From Candidatus Woesearchaeota archaeon (lineage in GTDB: Archaea > Nanobdellota > Nanobdellia > Woesearchaeales > B54-G15), in contig QMQQ01000006.1 in NCBI GenBank assembly GCA_003648985.1, forward strand, positions 1 through 23,321: DNA of 23,321 nucleotides, read 5' to 3'. A program made the translations under genes and the position numbers. The notes beneath the pieces are model-generated. The model was not told the origin of the DNA and ran no database searches. It worked only from the letters and a program-made list of their open reading frames with translations. Positions 21,801 to 23,321 of the stretch are shown piece after piece; position 1 is the stretch's first letter, and the number at the start of each line of letters is the position of its first letter.

Positions 21801-21810
21801 CTTATAAATC
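21801..21810 (+). promoter_or_regulatory. TATA-like box for nfi
   Basis: CTTATAAATC is centred 26 nt upstream of the ATG at 21831. It is the clearest TATA box in the window and implies a leaderless nfi transcript. Confidence 0.65.
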
Positions 21811-21830
21811 TCAAAACGCTTACCAAACAC

Positions 21831-22487
21831 ATGCAATATCCAATGCACCGCTTTAAAGAAGAACAAATAAAACTCGCAAGACGCGTCATAAAGCGAGATG
21901 ACTTTGATAAATCAGCAGTGAAGCTTGTTGCAGGCGTCGATACAGCATACATTAACAATAAAGTAATTGCAGCAATCGTTGTCTGCGACATTAATACGCT
22001 TCAGCCAGTTGAAAGAAAATACGCAATCAAAGAAGCGCCAATACCATACATCCCTGGTTTCTTGGCCTATCGAGATAGCCCAGCAATAGTCGAAGCATTC
22101 CATCTCCTTGAAAAAAAGCCAGATATTCTCCTTGTCGATGCTCACGGCATATCCCATCCAAGATTTCTTGGAATGGCATCACATCTTGGATTACTTCTCG
22201 ACATTCCAACAATAGGCGTTGCAAAGAAAAAAGTCTGCGGGCAAATTCAAGACGATAAGCTTATCTATAAAGATAAAATCGTTGCCCAGCTCGTGCAAAC
22301 AAGAGAATATGCAAAGCCGTTGTTCATTTCAATAGGTCACAGAATAAGCCTCAAAACAGCAGTTGAATTCGTTAAGCGTCTCGTCAAACCGCCACATAAG
22401 TTGCCAGAACCATTACATTTAGCACATAGATACGCAAATAAAATCAGGGAAAGGGAACTGGAAAAACAAAAGAAAAATAAAAAATAA
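21831..22487 (+). CDS. nfi: Endonuclease V (deoxyinosine repair)
   Basis: A 218-residue endonuclease V, which nicks DNA (or RNA) one phosphodiester 3' of inosine in repair of deaminated adenine. Motifs in order: VAGVDTAY with the metal-binding Asp37; PYIPGFLAYRDSP (72-84), the family's wedge and active-site segment; and LLVDAHGISHPRFLG with Asp103. At the second metal-ligand position the usual Glu of FRE is Asp82. The C-terminus is a Lys/Glu-rich tail (ERELEKQKKNKK). The TATA spacing supports the ATG at 21831, with a second ATG four codons later. It is followed after one base by a radical SAM gene on the same strand, which implies one operon. Confidence 0.93.
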   Translation: MQYPMHRFKEEQIKLARRVIKRDDFDKSAVKLVAGVDTAYINNKVIAAIVVCDINTLQPVERKYAIKEAPIPYIPGFLAYRDSPAIVEAFHLLEKKPDILLVDAHGISHPRFLGMASHLGLLLDIPTIGVAKKKVCGQIQDDKLIYKDKIVAQLVQTREYAKPLFISIGHRISLKTAVEFVKRLVKPPHKLPEPLHLAHRYANKIRERELEKQKKNKK

Positions 22488-22488
22488 T

Positions 22489-23321
22489 ATGCCAATCGAA
22501 GTTGTTGATCCAGCACGATATCCTGAAACTGCAGATCTCTCTGTTCTGAAAAATTATTTCGCTATTCTCCAAGAAAAGCAAAAACCGCTATTCAAGCAGA
22601 ATAAATCAAAACTTAGAAAAGCAGCTGACACTCTAATGGCAGGACTTAAAAAATGCACTTTATGTGCATGGCAATGCAAAGTCAACAGGCTTTCAGCACA
22701 GAAAGGTGTATGTCAACTTACAGACAAGATGATTATTGCATCATATTTCGAACACCTCGGTGAAGAAGAATTCTTTGTTCCGTCATTTACAATATTCTTC
22801 TGGTCGTGCAACTTCAAATGCCAGTATTGTCAGAACTGGACAATTTCACAGCGTATTGAAGCAGGAAAAGAAATGACTCCAGTAGAACTTGCAAGAATAA
22901 CAGATACTTACTCTTCATGCAGAAATATAAACCTTGTTGGTGGAGAACCAACACCGCAGCTACCGTTCATAACAAGATTTCTTTCACTTGTCAAAATAAA
23001 TCTTCCTGTTATCTGGAATAGCAATTTCTATTTCTCGCCATCAACTCTCAAAACATTGCGTTTATTTGTTGATGTTTATCTTCCTGACATAAAATACGGA
23101 AACGATCGCTGTGCAGAAAAACTGAGCAAAGTAAAGAACTACTGCTCTGTTGTATACGACAACATCATAAATGCAGCTAAAACCGAACATAGCGATATGG
23201 TAATAAGACATCTCGTTCTTCCTGGTCACATCGATTGCTGCACAAAACCAATACTGAGATTCATAGCCGACAATCTTGGCAGAAAAGTGATTGTTAATAT
23301 AATGGATCAATATTATCCTCA
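22489..23321 (+). CDS. PflA-like radical SAM protein (partial, 3' end off window)
   Basis: An open frame of 277 codons from ATG 22489 to the right edge. It has an N-terminal CxxCxxxC...C cluster (Cys56, 59, 63, 75), the radical SAM motif CNFKCQYC at 107-114 followed by QNWTIS, and a GGEPTP motif at 151-156 for AdoMet binding. Downstream are VDVYLPDIKYG and IRHLVLPGH, matching COG1313, the uncharacterised PflX/PflA-like radical SAM proteins. It is related to, but clearly distinct from, amrS elsewhere in the window, sharing the Cys-rich N-terminus and the CQNW signature. The substrate is unknown. It begins one base after the nfi stop, with no Shine-Dalgarno, so it is probably co-transcribed with nfi. 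The last part of the barrel is missing because the window ends. Confidence 0.9.
   Translation, partial: MPIEVVDPARYPETADLSVLKNYFAILQEKQKPLFKQNKSKLRKAADTLMAGLKKCTLCAWQCKVNRLSAQKGVCQLTDKMIIASYFEHLGEEEFFVPSFTIFFWSCNFKCQYCQNWTISQRIEAGKEMTPVELARITDTYSSCRNINLVGGEPTPQLPFITRFLSLVKINLPVIWNSNFYFSPSTLKTLRLFVDVYLPDIKYGNDRCAEKLSKVKNYCSVVYDNIINAAKTEHSDMVIRHLVLPGHIDCCTKPILRFIADNLGRKVIVNIMDQYYP

Overview
This AT-rich window looks like a chromosomal segment of an archaeon, most likely a DPANN-type lineage (Woesearchaeota/Pacearchaeota-like). That placement is an inference from gene content. What supports an archaeon: TATA-like boxes about 26-28 nt upstream of start codons that lack a Shine-Dalgarno (leaderless genes), tRNA genes without an encoded CCA, a tRNA intron with a clean bulge-helix-bulge (BHB) motif, an archaeal-type RNase J, RtcA, a Trm14-like methyltransferase, and a tiny lysine-rich protein. 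The DNA gyrase A subunit and ScpB are of the kind archaea share with bacteria.

Layout. Positions 1-2277 (minus) hold an operon of three exported proteins: a strand-rich, barrel-like protein, a putative lipoprotein, and a secreted Asp/Trp-rich repeat protein that runs off the left edge. At 2380-3249 (minus) is a protein with a degenerate Nudix-like core. Positions 3311-3871 carry the decayed remains of what looks like an AbiE-type (antitoxin/nucleotidyltransferase) pair. At 3902-6090 (minus) fic and rnj overlap in one operon. A tRNA-Leu(GAG) follows, then a three-gene operon of unrecognised coiled-coil proteins (6317-7483, minus), at least two of which share a domain. On the plus strand, amrS and a heavily sequon-rich surface protein occupy 7584-9942.

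Positions 9973-15955 form a tightly overlapping plus-strand operon: a winged-helix-like protein of unknown function, scpB, gyrA interrupted by a 453-aa intein with an intact-looking LAGLIDADG endonuclease, and a THUMP/RFM tRNA methyltransferase. It links chromosome folding, supercoiling and tRNA modification. A convergent amino-acid permease, a 38-aa Lys-rich protein and a conserved-looking 95-aa protein follow.

From 17699: tRNA-Trp and tRNA-Arg 1 nt apart, a two-domain SpeD-like protein whose active-site signatures are divided between its halves, rtcA, a tRNA-Ser(GCT) with a 44-nt intron in its T loop, a secreted transglutaminase-like protein, endonuclease V, and a PflA-like radical SAM enzyme that runs off the right edge.

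The most unusual signals are the T-loop intron of tRNA-Ser, whose loop is perfectly complementary over 10 nt to the anticodon and 3' anticodon stem of the same tRNA; the duplicated SpeD-like protein; the gyrA intein with Gln in place of the block B His; the exported barrel-like operon; and the three-gene coiled-coil operon.
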